Numbered from the stretch's first letter, positions 1-6,212 are shown. The stretch: DNA of 6,347 nucleotides from Bordetella sp. (GCA_027450125.1 DAIDKG010000481.1:1-6347); one strand, 5' to 3'. Program-made: numbers and translations. The notes: a model not told the origin generated them from the sequence alone.

Positions 1-181
1 TCACCGCCGCACCGGCCTTCAAGGCCAACTCGATGCCGGGCACCGAGGCGCGGATGCGCGTGTCTTCCGAGATATTGCCCGCGTCGTCGAACGGCACGTT
101 CAGATCGGCGCGGATGAAGACGCGCTTGCCGGACAGGGCGCCGGCCTTCGCCAGCGCGGTAAGGGTTTGAACTTTAGACAT
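1..181 (-). CDS. pgk: Phosphoglycerate kinase, N-terminal 60 residues (cut by window edge)
   Basis: Phosphoglycerate kinase is the cytosolic enzyme that reversibly transfers phosphate between 1,3-bisphosphoglycerate and ADP in glycolysis and gluconeogenesis. Translating the minus strand from the ATG at 181 gives a protein beginning [14 protein letters not shown] and continuing through [13 protein letters not shown] (residues 21-33), the conserved N-terminal strand and substrate-binding segment of Pgk. This includes R24, D26 and N28, which line the 3-phosphoglycerate site in the family, and then [13 protein letters not shown] (38-50). The frame stays open to the window edge, so most of the N-domain and the whole nucleotide-binding C-domain lie outside. 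An in-frame ATG six bases upstream (187, giving MAMSK) and a GTG at 190 are alternative starts. Neither has a clear Shine-Dalgarno, and 181 is chosen because Pgk proteins usually begin at that point. It follows gap on the same strand but is separated from it by an intrinsic terminator. Family assignment is firm; the exact start is not. Confidence 0.93.
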   Translation of the reverse strand, partial: MSKVQTLTALAKAGALSGKRVFIRADLNVPFDDAGNISEDTRIRASVPGIELALKAGAAV

Positions 182-296
182 AGCCATCACTCGAATCCGC
201 CATCGGTCGACGACGGAGCCGAGGACCCCGGAGGAATCCGAAGCACAGCCCACCGGGCGAGCATCGGAATTCCGCAGGGCAGCCTCGGCGGATTAA
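182..296 (-). promoter_or_regulatory. Structured leader between the gap terminator and pgk
   Basis: This stretch upstream of pgk holds no gene but several inverted repeats. Read on the minus strand, the segment AATCCGCCGAGG (294-283) can pair by 8 bp with GGCGGATT (201-194), which lies directly in front of the pgk start. It can instead pair by 7 bp with CCTCGGC (224-218). The two pairings share bases 289-287, so they exclude each other. A 10-bp palindrome (CGGAATTCCG, 265-274) and a small GCCC/GGGC hairpin lie between them. I found no convincing -35/-10 pair for pgk; the only AT-rich stretch is the T tract of the preceding terminator (with CTTAAT, 297-292), so a promoter could overlap it. The repeats are seen directly; a regulatory role is inference. 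Confidence 0.35.
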
Positions 297-328
297 GAAA
301 AATGGCCGACGCATGAAGCCTCGGCCAT
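297..328 (-). terminator. Intrinsic terminator after gap
   Basis: On the minus strand, ATGGCCGA (328-321) and TCGGCCAT (309-302) form a perfect 8-bp stem. It can continue inward past a G-G mismatch by two more pairs, leaving a TTCAT loop. A TTTTT tract follows immediately, then CTT. It starts about 33 bases beyond the gap stop codon and so ends the tkt-gap transcript before pgk. The T tract lies only on the minus-strand side, so it is oriented for that direction. Confidence 0.85.
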
Positions 329-361
329 CCTGTACTCAAGGCCCGATAAAGCCCAGGGCGC

Positions 362-1372
362 TTACTTGGCCGCCATCAACGCGCAAGCCGTATCCAGCAT
401 GCGGTTCGAGAAGCCCCACTCGTTGTCGTACCAGGACGACACCTTCACCAGGCGGCCCGATACCTTGGTCAGCGTCGCATCGAACGAGCTGGAGGCCGGG
501 TTGTGGTTGAAGTCGCTCGAGACCAGCGGCGCGGTGTTGTAGGCCAGGATGCCCTTGAGCTCGCCGTCCGTGGCAGCCTTCAGGATCGCATTGACCTCCT
601 CGACCGTCGTGTCGCGCTTGGCGATGAAGGACAGGTCGACGATGGACACGTTGATGGTGGGCACGCGGATGGCGAAGCCGTCCAGCTTGCCGTTCAGCTC
701 GGGCATCACCAGGCCCACCGCGGCGGCGGCGCCGGTCTTGGTGGGGATCATGTTGTGCGTGGCCGAGCGCGCGCGGCGCAGGTCCTCGTGATAGACGTCG
801 GTCAGCACCTGGTCGTTGGTGTAGGCGTGCACCGTGGTCATCAGGCCGTTCTCGATGCCCAGCTTGTCGTGCAGCGGCTTGACCAGCGGAGCCAGGCAGT
901 TGGTGGTGCAGGAGGCGTTGGACACGACCGTCATGGCCGAGGTCAGCACCTGCTGGTTCACGCCGTACACCACGGTGGCGTCCACGTCCTTGCCGCCGGG
1001 GGCCGAGATCAGCACCTTCCTGGCGCCGCCCTTCAGGTGCGCGCCGGCCTTCTCTTTGGAAGTGAAGAAGCCCGTGCATTCCATCACCACGTCCACGCCC
1101 AGATCGCCCCAGGGCAGCTCGGCCGGATTGCGGTTGGCCAGTACGCGGATCTTGTCGCCGTTGACGATCATGTAGTCGCCGTCGACCGAAACTTCGCCCG
1201 GGAAGCGGCCGTGAGCCGTGTCGTACTGCGTCAGGTGGGCGTTGGTCTTGGGATCGCCCAGGTCGTTGATGGCGACGATCTCCAGATCGTGCTTCTTGCC
1301 CGACTCGTAGTGGGCACGCAGCACATTGCGGCCGATGCGGCCGTAGCCGTTGATGGCGACGCGGATGGTCAT
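362..1372 (-). CDS. gap: Glyceraldehyde-3-phosphate dehydrogenase, type I
   Basis: This cytosolic enzyme oxidatively phosphorylates glyceraldehyde-3-phosphate to 1,3-bisphosphoglycerate with NAD(P)+, reversibly. The 336-residue protein has the expected length (about 330-340). The N-terminal Rossmann fold carries NGYGRIGR (8-15) and the AIND segment (34-37) at the end of the second strand, where cofactor ribose is bound. The catalytic cysteine is C155 in SNASCTTN (151-158), with H182 in TVHAY as the general base. [10 protein letters not shown] (195-204) and [11 protein letters not shown] (209-219) belong to the phosphate-binding catalytic domain, and [13 protein letters not shown] (313-325) is the conserved C-terminal signature. 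The position that is usually Leu-Pro in strictly NAD-dependent enzymes reads Val-Tyr (193-194, DVYHEDL), as I recall for other proteobacterial type I GAPDHs, so cofactor preference cannot be fixed from sequence. The gene lies 25 bp after tkt on the same strand, has a good Shine-Dalgarno and is followed by a terminator, so it is probably the last gene of a tkt-gap transcript. Confidence 0.98.
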   Translation of the reverse strand: MTIRVAINGYGRIGRNVLRAHYESGKKHDLEIVAINDLGDPKTNAHLTQYDTAHGRFPGEVSVDGDYMIVNGDKIRVLANRNPAELPWGDLGVDVVMECTGFFTSKEKAGAHLKGGARKVLISAPGGKDVDATVVYGVNQQVLTSAMTVVSNASCTTNCLAPLVKPLHDKLGIENGLMTTVHAYTNDQVLTDVYHEDLRRARSATHNMIPTKTGAAAAVGLVMPELNGKLDGFAIRVPTINVSIVDLSFIAKRDTTVEEVNAILKAATDGELKGILAYNTAPLVSSDFNHNPASSSFDATLTKVSGRLVKVSSWYDNEWGFSNRMLDTACALMAAK

Positions 1373-1380
1373 GACAGGCT

Positions 1381-1386
1381 CTCCTT
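1381..1386 (-). promoter_or_regulatory. Ribosome binding site of gap
   Basis: AAGGAG on the minus strand lies 8 bases before the ATG at 1372, inside the 25-bp tkt-gap gap. It fixes the gap start and supports independent translation initiation within a shared tkt-gap mRNA. It is the strongest Shine-Dalgarno in the tkt-gap-pgk group: tkt and pgk have no comparable site. Confidence 0.8.
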
Positions 1387-1397
1387 GGGAGTTTGAA

Positions 1398-3443
1398 TTA
1401 CTTGCGAGATTGCAAAAGCCGCTTGACGGTCTCGGCCACCTTTTCGGCGGTCAGCCCGAAGAACTTGAACAGCGCGCCGGCGGGCGCGGATTCGCCGTAG
1501 CGGTCGATGCCGATGACGGCACCGTCCAGGCCCACGTACTTATACCAACCCGAGGTGCATCCGGCTTCGATGGCCACGCGCGGCAGGCCGTCGGGCAGCA
1601 CCGAACGCTTCCACTCGGCGCTCTGCTTGTCGAAGACGTCCGTGCTGGGCATGGAGACCACGCGCACGGCCAACCCCTGCATGCGCAGGATTTCCTGCGC
1701 ATCCAGCGCGATGCCCACCTCGGAACCGGTGGCGATGATGACGGCCATGGGGCCATTGCCGTCGCGCAGCACGTAACCGCCGCGCGCGATGGCGGCGCGG
1801 GTCGTGTCGTCGCGCGGCACGAAGGGCAGGTTCTGGCGCGACAGCAGCAGCGCCGTGGGACCGCCGTCGCGCACGGTCATGCCGGTGCTGACGGGGCGCC
1901 GCACCGCGGCCTCCCAGGCCACGGCCGTCTCGACCGTATCGCACGGACGCCAGACCGACAGGTTGGGAATCAGGCGCAGGCTGGCCGCGTGCTCGATGGA
2001 CTGGTGCGTGGGACCGTCTTCGCCCAGGCCGATGGAGTCGTGGGTGAACACGTGCACCACGCGCTGCTTCATCAGGGCGGCCATGCGAATGGCGTTGCGC
2101 GAATAATCGGAGAAGGTCAGGAAGGTGCCGCCGAAAGGCAGGTAGCCGCCATGCAGCGCCACGCCGTTCATGATGGCGGCCATGCCGAACTCGCGCACGC
2201 CGTAGTTGATGTGGCGGCCGAAGGCCACGCCGCCGGTCTCGGCGGCGCGCACCGGCTGCACGCCCTTCCAGTCGGTGAGGTTGGAGCCGGTCAGGTCGGC
2301 CGAGCCGCCCAGCATCTCGGGCAGCAGGTTGACCAGTTCGGCGATGGCGTATTGCGAGGCCTTGCGCGACGCCACGGTCTCGGCCTTGGCATCGGTCTGC
2401 TTGACGAAGGCCTGCACGCGCTCGATGAAACCCGGAGGCAGCTCGCCCTTCATGCGGCGCAGGAACTCGGCCGCCTCGGTGGGATGCGCGATGGCGTAAC
2501 TGTCGAAAGCCATCTGCCATTCGGTCTGCACGCGCAGGCCGGCGTCGCGGGCGTCCCAGGCTTCGTAGACCGGTTGCGGAATCTGGAAGGGACCGCCCTG
2601 CCAGCCCAGCGCCGCGCGGGTCGCGGCGACCTCGGCCTCACCCAGCGCTGCGCCGTGCACATCGTGCGTGCCCGCCTTGTTGGGCGACCCTTTGCCGATG
2701 ACGGTGCGGCACATGATCAGGGTGGGCTTGAGGCTCTGCGACTTGGCCGCGGCAATGGCGGCGTCGACCGCGGCAACGCTGTGGCCATCGACGTTGCGGA
2801 TGACGTTCCAGCCGTAGGCCTCGAAGCGCAGCGCGGTGTCGTCGGCGAACCAGTGCTGGACGTGGCCGTCGATGGAAATGCCATTGTCGTCGTAAAAGGC
2901 GATGAGCTTGGACAGCTTGAGCGTGCCGGCCAGCGAGCAGACCTCGTGCGAGATGCCTTCCATCAGGCAGCCGTCGCCGACGAACACATAGGTGTGGTGG
3001 TCGACGATCTTGTGGCCGGGGCGGTTGAACTCCGCCGCCAGCAGCGACTCGGCCAGCGCCATGCCCACGGCATTGCCCAGGCCCTGGCCCAGCGGGCCGG
3101 TGGTGGTTTCGACGCCGGGGGTGACGCCGACCTCGGGATGGCCGGGCGTCTTGGAATGCAGCTTGCGAAAGCGCTGCAGTTCCTCCAGAGGCAGGTCGTA
3201 GCCGGTCAGGTGCAGCAGCGAATAGAGCAGCATCGAGCCATGGCCGTTGGACAGCACGAAGCGGGCGCGGTTGGCCCAGGCCGGATCGGCCGGATTGTGG
3301 CGCAGGTGCCGGGTCCAGAGCGCCTGGGCGATCTCGGCCATGCCCATGGGCGCGCCCGGGTGTCCGCTATTGGCTTGTTGCACGGCGTCGATGGCAAGAA
3401 TGCGTATGGCGTCGGCCATGGCGGAGGGAGTGGGCAGGCTCAT
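1398..3443 (-). CDS. tkt: Transketolase
   Basis: Transketolase is a thiamine-diphosphate enzyme that moves two-carbon ketol units between sugar phosphates (xylulose-5-P with ribose-5-P or erythrose-4-P) in the non-oxidative pentose phosphate pathway. The 681-residue product is close to the usual 660-680. The N-terminal domain has [10 protein letters not shown] (26-35, with H28), SNGHGS (65-70), the ThDP/metal motif GDGCLMEG (156-163) completed by DDNGISIDG (185-193), and H263 in HDVHG. The middle domain has E418 in YGVREFGM (414-421), the Glu that activates ThDP, and [14 protein letters not shown] (468-481), including substrate-binding His residues. The C-terminal domain has ATGSEV (571-576) and [12 protein letters not shown] (625-636). 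The frame extends upstream to 3638, but the extra 65 residues do not look like transketolase, so the start is placed at ATG 3443 ([14 protein letters not shown]). No Shine-Dalgarno precedes it; ATG 3419 (MADAIR) is an alternative. It heads the likely tkt-gap operon and is divergent from rsmE. Confidence 0.97.
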   Translation of the reverse strand: MSLPTPSAMADAIRILAIDAVQQANSGHPGAPMGMAEIAQALWTRHLRHNPADPAWANRARFVLSNGHGSMLLYSLLHLTGYDLPLEELQRFRKLHSKTPGHPEVGVTPGVETTTGPLGQGLGNAVGMALAESLLAAEFNRPGHKIVDHHTYVFVGDGCLMEGISHEVCSLAGTLKLSKLIAFYDDNGISIDGHVQHWFADDTALRFEAYGWNVIRNVDGHSVAAVDAAIAAAKSQSLKPTLIMCRTVIGKGSPNKAGTHDVHGAALGEAEVAATRAALGWQGGPFQIPQPVYEAWDARDAGLRVQTEWQMAFDSYAIAHPTEAAEFLRRMKGELPPGFIERVQAFVKQTDAKAETVASRKASQYAIAELVNLLPEMLGGSADLTGSNLTDWKGVQPVRAAETGGVAFGRHINYGVREFGMAAIMNGVALHGGYLPFGGTFLTFSDYSRNAIRMAALMKQRVVHVFTHDSIGLGEDGPTHQSIEHAASLRLIPNLSVWRPCDTVETAVAWEAAVRRPVSTGMTVRDGGPTALLLSRQNLPFVPRDDTTRAAIARGGYVLRDGNGPMAVIIATGSEVGIALDAQEILRMQGLAVRVVSMPSTDVFDKQSAEWKRSVLPDGLPRVAIEAGCTSGWYKYVGLDGAVIGIDRYGESAPAGALFKFFGLTAEKVAETVKRLLQSRK

Positions 3444-3468
3444 GAGGCGGGAATCGTAGAAGTGAAAG

Positions 3469-3503
3469 CCGGAACCGCAAGGGCCTGGAACCGCCCCTGG
3501 AAC
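3469..3503. repeat. Three GGAAC (GTTCC) boxes in the tkt leader
   Basis: On the plus strand GGAACCGC occurs at 3471-3478 and again at 3487-3494, and CCTGGAAC occurs at 3484-3491 and 3496-3503, giving three GGAAC cores with starts 16 and 12 bases apart. On the tkt mRNA they read GTTCC and lie between the predicted transcription start and the tkt ATG. The repeats are seen directly. Whether they bind a regulator or are chance in GC-rich DNA is unknown. Confidence 0.4.
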
Positions 3504-3555
3504 ACCCTCGGCACATGCCCTGGGGCGCCCGGATTCAAGCTCGGGAAAGCTCACG

Positions 3556-3564
3556 ATTTTACCA
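3556..3564 (-). promoter_or_regulatory. Extended -10 promoter of tkt(-gap)
   Basis: The minus strand reads TGG-TAAAAT: a TGn extension followed by a -10 hexamer matching the TATAAT consensus at 5 of 6 positions, the only such AT-rich stretch in this GC-rich gap. The -35 region (about 3579-3584) shows no consensus match, which is common for extended -10 promoters. Transcription would start near 3549, giving a tkt leader of roughly 105 bases. Prediction from sequence only. Confidence 0.55.
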
Positions 3565-3590
3565 CCCGCGGCGAAGGCGCCCCGGCAGCC

Positions 3591-3599
3591 TGTTATCGT
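3591..3599 (+). promoter_or_regulatory. Candidate extended -10 promoter of rsmE
   Basis: TGT-TATCGT on the plus strand has a TGn extension and a -10 hexamer matching consensus at 4 of 6 positions, with no recognisable -35. A start near 3606 would give a leader of about 30 bases for rsmE. Its -35 zone (about 3571-3576) lies next to that of the divergent tkt promoter, so the two would share polymerase contact space. Weak call. Confidence 0.27.
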
Positions 3600-3636
3600 T
3601 GCCGGACCGGCCACGATCGACCTGTCCACGGCACCC

Positions 3637-4368
3637 ATGCCCCGCTTCTACTGCCCCGCCCCGCTCGCCCCCGGCGCGCGCCTGTCCCTGCCCGATGCGC
3701 TCGCGCACCACGCCGTGCGCGTATTGCGCCTGCGCGACGGCGCCGCCATCGCCCTGTTCGACGGCTCGGGCGGCCAGTACCCGGCGGTGCTGCGCATCCA
3801 GGGAAAACAGGCCTGGGCCGAACTGGGCGAGTTCGATGCGCGCGAAGCCGAACTGCCGGGCCGCATCACGCTGGTGCAGGGCCTGCCCGGGAGCGACAAG
3901 ATGGACTGGGTGGTGGAAAAGGCCGTGGAACTGGGCGCCGCGGCACTGATACCCGTACAGGCCCGGCGCAGCGTGGTGCAGCTTTCCGAGGAGCGGGCAG
4001 GCAAGCGCCGCGCGCACTGGCAGCGCATCGCCCAGGCGGCGGCCGAGCAATGCGGCCGCAACCGGCTCATGGACATCGCCGCCCCCCTGTCCTTGCAGGA
4101 CTTCCTGGCGCAGCCCGCCGCCGGACCGCTCCTGTTGTGCCATCCGGACGCCGACGCCACGCTGGCCCAGGCGCTCGCGCCGCTGGCAGGCCAGGCGCAG
4201 CCCAGCCTCAGCCTGCTGGTCGGCCCCGAGGGCGGGTGGTCGGAGGATGAACTGCAGGCCGCGCGGCGCGCCGGCGCGCAGGCCGTGCGCTTTGGCCCGC
4301 GGGTGCTGCGCACCGAGACGGCGGGCCTGGCCTTGATCGCGGCGGCGAGCGCCCTGCTGGGCTGGTAG
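3637..4368 (+). CDS. rsmE: 16S rRNA (uracil-1498-N3)-methyltransferase RsmE
   Basis: RsmE methylates N3 of U1498 in 16S rRNA of the small ribosomal subunit, near the decoding centre, using S-adenosylmethionine. The protein has 243 residues, matching the family. The N-terminal PUA-like RNA-binding domain covers about residues 1-70 ([10 protein letters not shown], then [12 protein letters not shown] at 24-35 and LFDGSGG at 40-46). The SPOUT trefoil-knot domain follows: [13 protein letters not shown] (88-100), [11 protein letters not shown] (133-143, the conserved ERxxR-like patch), [13 protein letters not shown] (193-205) and [12 protein letters not shown] (220-231), the last two forming the SAM-binding knot loops. 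The ATG at 3637 places MPRFY where RsmE proteins normally begin. No clear Shine-Dalgarno precedes it. The gene stands alone, divergent from tkt and convergent with the barstar-like gene, so it is probably monocistronic. Assignment is firm from the knot motifs and length. Confidence 0.95.
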   Translation: MPRFYCPAPLAPGARLSLPDALAHHAVRVLRLRDGAAIALFDGSGGQYPAVLRIQGKQAWAELGEFDAREAELPGRITLVQGLPGSDKMDWVVEKAVELGAAALIPVQARRSVVQLSEERAGKRRAHWQRIAQAAAEQCGRNRLMDIAAPLSLQDFLAQPAAGPLLLCHPDADATLAQALAPLAGQAQPSLSLLVGPEGGWSEDELQAARRAGAQAVRFGPRVLRTETAGLALIAAASALLGW

Positions 4369-4375
4369 CCGCGGC

Positions 4376-4429
4376 GGCGCCCTGGAAGGCGCCCTGGCCC
4401 CGGAGCCTGCCCGTCAGCGGGCCGCAGGC
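4376..4429. other. Two stem-loops in the rsmE / barstar convergent junction
   Basis: The 62-bp gap between the two converging stop codons contains GGCGCC (4376-4381), a 6-base loop, then GGCGCC (4388-4393). A second structure has GCCTGC (4405-4410) pairing with GCAGGC (4424-4429), extended inward by CCG/CGG around TCAG with a 3-base bulge. Neither is followed by a clear T run on either strand. They are not textbook intrinsic terminators, but they could slow polymerase or protect 3' ends for both transcripts. Seen directly; function inferred. Confidence 0.4.
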
Positions 4430-4430
4430 C

Positions 4431-4895
4431 CTAGCTTTCGCCATAGCGCGCAGCGGCCACGCCGGGCTCCGCCTCGGGATGCTCGCCGGCATGCTCGATC
4501 ACATAACAAAACACCCGGCCGTTCTCGCCGGCGAACTGGACTACATCGGCGCATACGCCGTCGATCAGGGTGGCGTCCTCGGCCAGGGCCGGATCGCCCG
4601 AGTGCAGCCGGTACAGCCACAGCACGATGCCCGATTTGTTGTCGAGCACGGTGTCGCACAGGCAGTCGTAGAGGGCGTCCATGTCGCTGCCGAAGAATTC
4701 GGGAAAGTCCACGGCCTTGGCGATGGCGCGCAGCACGGCCGAGCGGCTGCGTGCGCGGTCACAGTCGGCGACCAGCAAGGACAGGCCCAGTTCCTGCGTG
4801 GCGGCCACCATATCCTGCTTGTCCAGACCATCGCAGTCGATCGCACCGCCCTTGCGCAATTGCCGCAAGAGGGTAGATTGGCTGTTCCGCATCAT
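4431..4895 (-). CDS. Barstar-family protein (barnase-inhibitor fold), no RNase partner in window
   Basis: The 154-residue product has a barstar-like domain at about residues 40-135. The key segment FPEFFGSDMDALYDCL (64-79) aligns with barstar's LPEYYGENLDALWDCL. The two aspartates that contact barnase in classical barstar (D35, D39) are kept as D73 and D77. Tyr29 is replaced by F67 and Trp38 by Y76. An extra N-terminal 40 residues precede the domain, and the C-terminus is a hydrophilic tail. No barnase-like or other toxin gene is visible nearby, so an immunity role is unproven; such solitary barstar-related genes may act on a chromosomal RNase or have another binding role. The frame continues upstream to 4994, but the strong Shine-Dalgarno AGGGAGG seven bases before ATG 4895 (MMRNSQ) decides the start. 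It is probably transcribed alone, divergent from the aminotransferase gene. Family call is good; function is unknown. Confidence 0.85.
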   Translation of the reverse strand: MMRNSQSTLLRQLRKGGAIDCDGLDKQDMVAATQELGLSLLVADCDRARSRSAVLRAIAKAVDFPEFFGSDMDALYDCLCDTVLDNKSGIVLWLYRLHSGDPALAEDATLIDGVCADVVQFAGENGRVFCYVIEHAGEHPEAEPGVAAARYGES

Positions 4896-4902
4896 GCCCG
4901 TG

Positions 4903-4909
4903 CCTCCCT
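4903..4909 (-). promoter_or_regulatory. Ribosome binding site of the barstar-family gene
   Basis: AGGGAGG on the minus strand is spaced seven bases from the ATG at 4895. It selects this start over the in-frame ATG at 4994, shortening the protein from 187 to 154 residues. A second ATG follows directly (4892). Confidence 0.8.
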
Positions 4910-4946
4910 GCAGACCGGTGTCGATATGCGCCGCCACGTCAGCGGC

Positions 4947-4966
4947 ACTCGGACAATACACCGAGT
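4947..4966. promoter_or_regulatory. 20-bp dyad over a candidate -10 of the barstar-family gene
   Basis: ACTCGG (4947-4952) and CCGAGT (4961-4966) are perfect inverted half-sites around the 8-base spacer ACAATACA. On the minus strand the spacer contains TATTGT (4958-4953), a 4-of-6 match to a -10 hexamer. A transcript from it would start near 4946, about 50 bases before the barstar-family ATG. An A7 tract lies beside it at 4971-4977. The layout suits an operator that blocks polymerase. The dyad is seen directly; promoter and operator roles are inferred. Confidence 0.38.
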
Positions 4967-5016
4967 CCGCAAAAAAAGGTATGCGCCCACGCACGGGCGC
5001 CGCCGCACGGCGTGAC

Positions 5017-5022
5017 TACAAT
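5017..5022 (+). promoter_or_regulatory. Candidate -10 element of the aminotransferase gene
   Basis: TACAAT matches the -10 consensus at 5 of 6 positions, with a TG three to four bases upstream. There is no recognisable -35 in the GC-rich stretch at the expected distance (about 4994-4999). Transcription from about 5029 would leave a 26-base leader without a Shine-Dalgarno. Confidence 0.42.
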
Positions 5023-5054
5023 GCGTTTTTCGCCACGCCACACCTGTGTTTTCC

Positions 5055-6212
5055 ATGTCCCAGCTTGCCGATCGCGCCCTCTCCTTTCCCTCGTTTCATG
5101 CTGTTTCGCTGTTCAAGGAGGCCCAGGCGCTGGCCGCTTCCGGCAAGTCCATCATCAATATGGGCATAGGCGAACCCGACTTCACCGCACCGCCCAGCGT
5201 GGTCGAGGCGCTCTCGCGCGCCTCGCGGGCCGGGCTGGGCGCCTACAGTGCCCCGGCCGGCATTCCGGCGCTGCGTGAAGCCATCGCCCGTTATTACGCG
5301 CAGCACTTCGGCGCGCATGTCGATCCGGCCCGGGTCATCGTCACGTCAGGCGGATCCGGCGCCCTGATGCTGGCGTGCGCCGTGCTCGTGGACAGCGGCA
5401 CGCAAGTGCTGCTGCCCGACCCCTGCTACCCGGCCAACGGCAATTTCATCGTGGCCGCCGGCGGCCGCCCGAAGCAGGTGCCCACCACGGCCGCCCATCG
5501 CTTCCAGATGACCGCGCAGGACATCCGCGACCACTGGGGCCCCGACACCCGCGGCGTGCTGGTCGCCTCGCCCAGCAACCCCACCGGCACCAGCATCGCG
5601 CCCGACGTGCTGGCCGAACTGCTGGCCGAGGTACGCGCGCGCCGCGGCTACGTCCTCATGGACGAAATCTACCTGGGCCTGTCCTACGATGGCCAGGCCA
5701 AATCGGCCCTGACGCTGGACGACGATCTGGTGGTCATCAACAGCTTCTCCAAATATTTCCACATGACCGGCTGGCGCCTGGGCTGGATGATCGTGCCCGA
5801 ACGCATGGTCGAACTGGTCGAACGGGTCGGCGCCGCCCTGGCCATCTGCGCCCCCACGCTGGCCCAGCATGCCGCCCTGGCCTGCTTCGAGCCGCAAGCC
5901 ATGGCGATCTACGAGGAACGCCGCGAGGCCTTCCGCCAGCGCCGCGATTTTCTCGTCCCCGCGCTGGAAAAGCTGGGCATCGAGGTTCCGGTCAAGCCCG
6001 ACGGCGCCTTCTACGTCTATGCCGACATCGGCAAGCTGGGCGAGGACAGCGTGGCTTTTGCCTACCGGCTGCTGCGCGAGGCGGGCGTCTCGGCACTGCC
6101 GGGAGCCGATTACGGTCCGGCGCCGCATGGCCGGCACACCATGCGTTTTTCCTATTGCGTAGGCATGCAGGCGCTGCAGGAGGCCGTGCACCGCATCGGA
6201 CGGCTGCTGTAG
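5055..6212 (+). CDS. PLP-dependent aminotransferase, class I/II (aspartate-aminotransferase fold)
   Basis: A pyridoxal-phosphate enzyme that transfers an amino group between an amino acid and a 2-oxo acid in the cytosol. The 385-residue protein has the family's usual length and motifs. MGIGEPDF (36-43) is the N-terminal substrate-side motif, and SGGSGAL (98-104) is the phosphate-binding loop. SPSNPTG (172-178) holds N175, which stacks near the cofactor, and DEIY (203-206) holds D203, which binds the pyridine nitrogen, and Y206. SFSKYFHMTGWRLGW (230-244) holds K233, the Schiff-base lysine, and R364 in MRFSYC binds the substrate alpha-carboxylate. All catalytic residues are present, so it should be active. 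The amino acid used cannot be told from sequence; aspartate, alanine, aromatic or methionine-type donors are possible. The frame is open from a GTG at 5046, but ATG 5055 (MSQLADRAL) is preferred although no Shine-Dalgarno precedes it. No neighbouring biosynthetic gene on this strand hints at the pathway. Confidence 0.92.
   Translation: MSQLADRALSFPSFHAVSLFKEAQALAASGKSIINMGIGEPDFTAPPSVVEALSRASRAGLGAYSAPAGIPALREAIARYYAQHFGAHVDPARVIVTSGGSGALMLACAVLVDSGTQVLLPDPCYPANGNFIVAAGGRPKQVPTTAAHRFQMTAQDIRDHWGPDTRGVLVASPSNPTGTSIAPDVLAELLAEVRARRGYVLMDEIYLGLSYDGQAKSALTLDDDLVVINSFSKYFHMTGWRLGWMIVPERMVELVERVGAALAICAPTLAQHAALACFEPQAMAIYEERREAFRQRRDFLVPALEKLGIEVPVKPDGAFYVYADIGKLGEDSVAFAYRLLREAGVSALPGADYGPAPHGRHTMRFSYCVGMQALQEAVHRIGRLL

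Noticed and set aside
265..274. 10-bp palindrome CGGAATTCCG in the pgk leader
   Set aside because: As a stand-alone operator it is too short and contains a common hexamer; noted only as part of the structured leader.
336..1079. A 247-codon frame on the same strand as gap, offset by one base
   Set aside because: Arg/Gly-rich out-of-frame reading of gap; no frameshift is needed because gap is intact in its own frame.
503..1396. A 297-codon open frame antisense to gap
   Set aside because: Low-complexity His/Val/Gly/Ala-rich translation with no motifs; a shadow of gap.
3444..3638. N-terminal 65-residue extension of transketolase back to 3638
   Set aside because: The extension has no transketolase similarity, covers the candidate promoter and leader, and would start inside the rsmE start region. 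The conserved N-terminus begins at 3443.
1350..4250. A 966-codon open frame on the plus strand, antisense to the whole of tkt and running into rsmE
   Set aside because: It is a mirror of the high-GC codon pattern of tkt: composition is dominated by Gly, Ala, His, Arg, Val and Gln, with no recognisable domain, and it overlaps rsmE in a different frame. tkt on the opposite strand has full catalytic motifs.
4896..4994. N-terminal 33-residue extension of the barstar-family protein to ATG 4994
   Set aside because: A strong Shine-Dalgarno at 4903-4909 points to ATG 4895, and the extension would cover the dyad and candidate promoter.
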